A program made the position numbers and the translations under genes. Shown piece after piece: positions 5,837-7,046 of a stretch of 7,046 nucleotides of DNA. Under the pieces are notes generated by a model. That model saw only the letters and a program-made list of their open reading frames with translations, was not told the origin of the DNA and did no database searches. The stretch is taken from the NCBI GenBank assembly GCA_029287695.1, contig JARFQQ010000019.1:1-7046 (forward strand), in the 5' to 3' direction. Origin of the DNA: Gammaproteobacteria bacterium (GTDB lineage: Bacteria > Pseudomonadota > Gammaproteobacteria > Chromatiales > Chromatiaceae). Each line of letters begins with the position of its first letter. Position 1 is the first letter of the stretch.

Positions 5837-6300
5837 CCGTCGTCTTTCTTCGACGACTCCTTCAGAATCCTCTCCCTGTTCTCGAGGAGATAATCCAGCA
5901 TGTGGGTGGTGAGCTTCTGGTTGATGATCACAGGCAGGCGTTCGACCATGTGATCCAGCGCCTCGTCCATGAGTTTCGGGATAACGCGGTTGAACTCTTC
6001 GAGCATTTCCTCCTCGATTAGCGAGGCAAGGGTATCGCGGTCGATAGCTGCTGAAAGGCGCGGTTGCGGTTTGCCGGAGCGCTGCTGCAGGAACCGGGGT
6101 GCACTCTCCTGAGCAAGCTTCGTTTCCTCATCACGCTCCGGTTTTCCCGCAGCCTTGCCGCTGCGTGCCGAGTGGCGATCGAACAGTGCAGAAGCGGACA
6201 GCTTTTCGGCAACTGCCGGTGCGAGTTCACCCCGGTCGAGTTCCTCCTCCATGAGAAGGTCCTCGAGCGAGAGGTCGAGCGGGTCCTCGTCTTTCGCCAT
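5833..6300 (-). CDS. Unrecognised acidic/helical protein downstream of holC (155 aa)
   Basis: I cannot name this family. The 155 residues divide into an acidic N-terminal stretch (MAKDEDPLDLSLEDLLMEEELDRGEL, 1-26), a likely disordered charged middle (about 40-85, rich in Arg, Lys, Gln, Ser), and a helical C-terminal part (about 86-147: IDRDTLASLIEEEMLEEF, VIPKLMDEALDHMVERLPVIINQKL, MLDYLLENRERIL). This layout is typical of small adaptor or scaffold proteins, and the C-terminal helices faintly recall the PopZ/DUF2497 type; that is an impression, not a match. No cysteine, signal peptide or membrane span is present. Its ATG (6298-6300) shares one base with the holC stop (TGATG), so it is the last gene of a pepA-holC operon. 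I recall Pseudomonas also having an unnamed gene between holC and valS; whether it is homologous is untested. Confidence 0.75.
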   Translation of the reverse strand: MAKDEDPLDLSLEDLLMEEELDRGELAPAVAEKLSASALFDRHSARSGKAAGKPERDEETKLAQESAPRFLQQRSGKPQPRLSAAIDRDTLASLIEEEMLEEFNRVIPKLMDEALDHMVERLPVIINQKLTTHMLDYLLENRERILKESSKKDDG

Positions 6301-6731
6301 CAGCCTGTGATCTTCCTGTCTTGCAAGGGATAGCCGCGCTCGCGATAGTAACGGTAGTGCTGCCTGCTGACCGCGCGCCTTTCCGGATCATTATCCACCG
6401 GTTCGATAACGCGTTCAAACCTGCTGAAGCAGGCGGGGACTTCCTCGGAAAGGTTGATGAGGATATCGCGTTCCTCGCCGGCATCGGCATTCCAGCCAAT
6501 GATGACCGGCGTGGTGGTCGCGTCCGCAATCGGCAACAGGGCGTGTGGAACGAAACTCTGCTCCCTGAAGGTCCACAGCAGCTGGTCGAGATGACGCGCC
6601 TCCTGTTCGCTCGCGGCCTGAATCATGACGCGGTGATTCTCTTTCCAGGCCTTCTCGGCGATGCGGCAACTCAGAAGATACCTGTCCTGCGTCGAGTTGC
6701 TGTCGAGAATGTAGAAATCGATCCGTGTCAT
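6300..6731 (-). CDS. holC: DNA polymerase III chi subunit HolC
   Basis: HolC (chi) forms a heterodimer with psi (HolD), tying the clamp loader to single-strand DNA-binding protein. In E. coli it also binds the YoaA helicase in a separate complex. The 143 residues compare with 147 in E. coli. Matching landmarks: FYILD at 6-10; HLDQLLW at 47-53; SFVPH at 59-63; PVIIGW at 75-80; RDILINL at 88-94; and the tail RQHYRYYRERGY. W53 and F60 line up with E. coli Trp57 and Phe64, positions I recall as implicated in DnaX-complex/YoaA binding, so partner contacts look preserved. ATG at 6731 has an AGGA five bases upstream. It begins 11 bases after the pepA stop and ends overlapping the 155-aa gene by one base, giving a tight operon. 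Confidence 0.93.
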   Translation of the reverse strand: MTRIDFYILDSNSTQDRYLLSCRIAEKAWKENHRVMIQAASEQEARHLDQLLWTFREQSFVPHALLPIADATTTPVIIGWNADAGEERDILINLSEEVPACFSRFERVIEPVDNDPERRAVSRQHYRYYRERGYPLQDRKITG

Positions 6732-6742
6732 GCGGGTCCTGT

Positions 6743-7046
<304 letters not shown>

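Noticed and set aside
5839..5857. GTCGTC-loop-GACGAC hairpin just after tsaB as a rho-independent terminator
   Set aside because: A six-pair stem with a seven-base loop exists, but no T run follows on the plus strand, and the bases encode the SSKKDDG tail of the opposing gene, which explains the symmetry.

Overview
This 7.0-kb window is densely coding chromosomal DNA with a moderately high G+C content. It looks like a gammaproteobacterium, perhaps a Chromatiales/Ectothiorhodospiraceae-type lineage, though that placement is only a guess. The evidence is the protein set: ArfB, YoaA, TsaB, the chi subunit HolC and PepA, in arrangements (yoaA-tsaB, pepA-holC) familiar from gammaproteobacteria. 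I see no tRNA, rRNA, CRISPR array, insertion sequence or phage gene.

Layout. Positions 1-216 (+) hold the 3' end of the ribosome-rescue hydrolase gene arfB. Positions 262-1356 (-) are amrS, a radical SAM enzyme. Across a 135-bp divergent regulatory region lie amrB (1492-2286, +), MEMO1-like, and amrA (2264-2851, +), AMMECR1-like, which overlap and are probably translationally coupled. Together these three make a complete AmmeMemoRadiSam (Amr) set. It is a widely conserved trio whose bacterial function I believe is still unestablished, and it is the most interesting content here.

A short gap with a plausible promoter leads into a second (+) operon: a 94-residue unknown protein (2943-3227), the iron-sulfur XPD/DinG-like helicase gene yoaA (3238-5178) and tsaB (5156-5836), which is needed for the tRNA t6A modification. 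On the (-) strand a third operon runs in from the right edge: the 3' end of pepA (6743-7046), holC (6300-6731) and a 155-residue unknown protein (5833-6300). This operon meets tsaB tail to tail on a single CTAG that supplies both stop codons.

How the parts may work together. AmrS, AmrB and AmrA probably act in one redox or metal-dependent process, because they share a locus and a divergent control region. YoaA and HolC are known physical partners in E. coli DNA-damage tolerance. They are encoded far apart there, but here they sit about 1.1 kb apart in facing operons, which also contain two small unknown proteins worth testing for a link to that complex. The rest is housekeeping (translation rescue, tRNA modification, peptide degradation).
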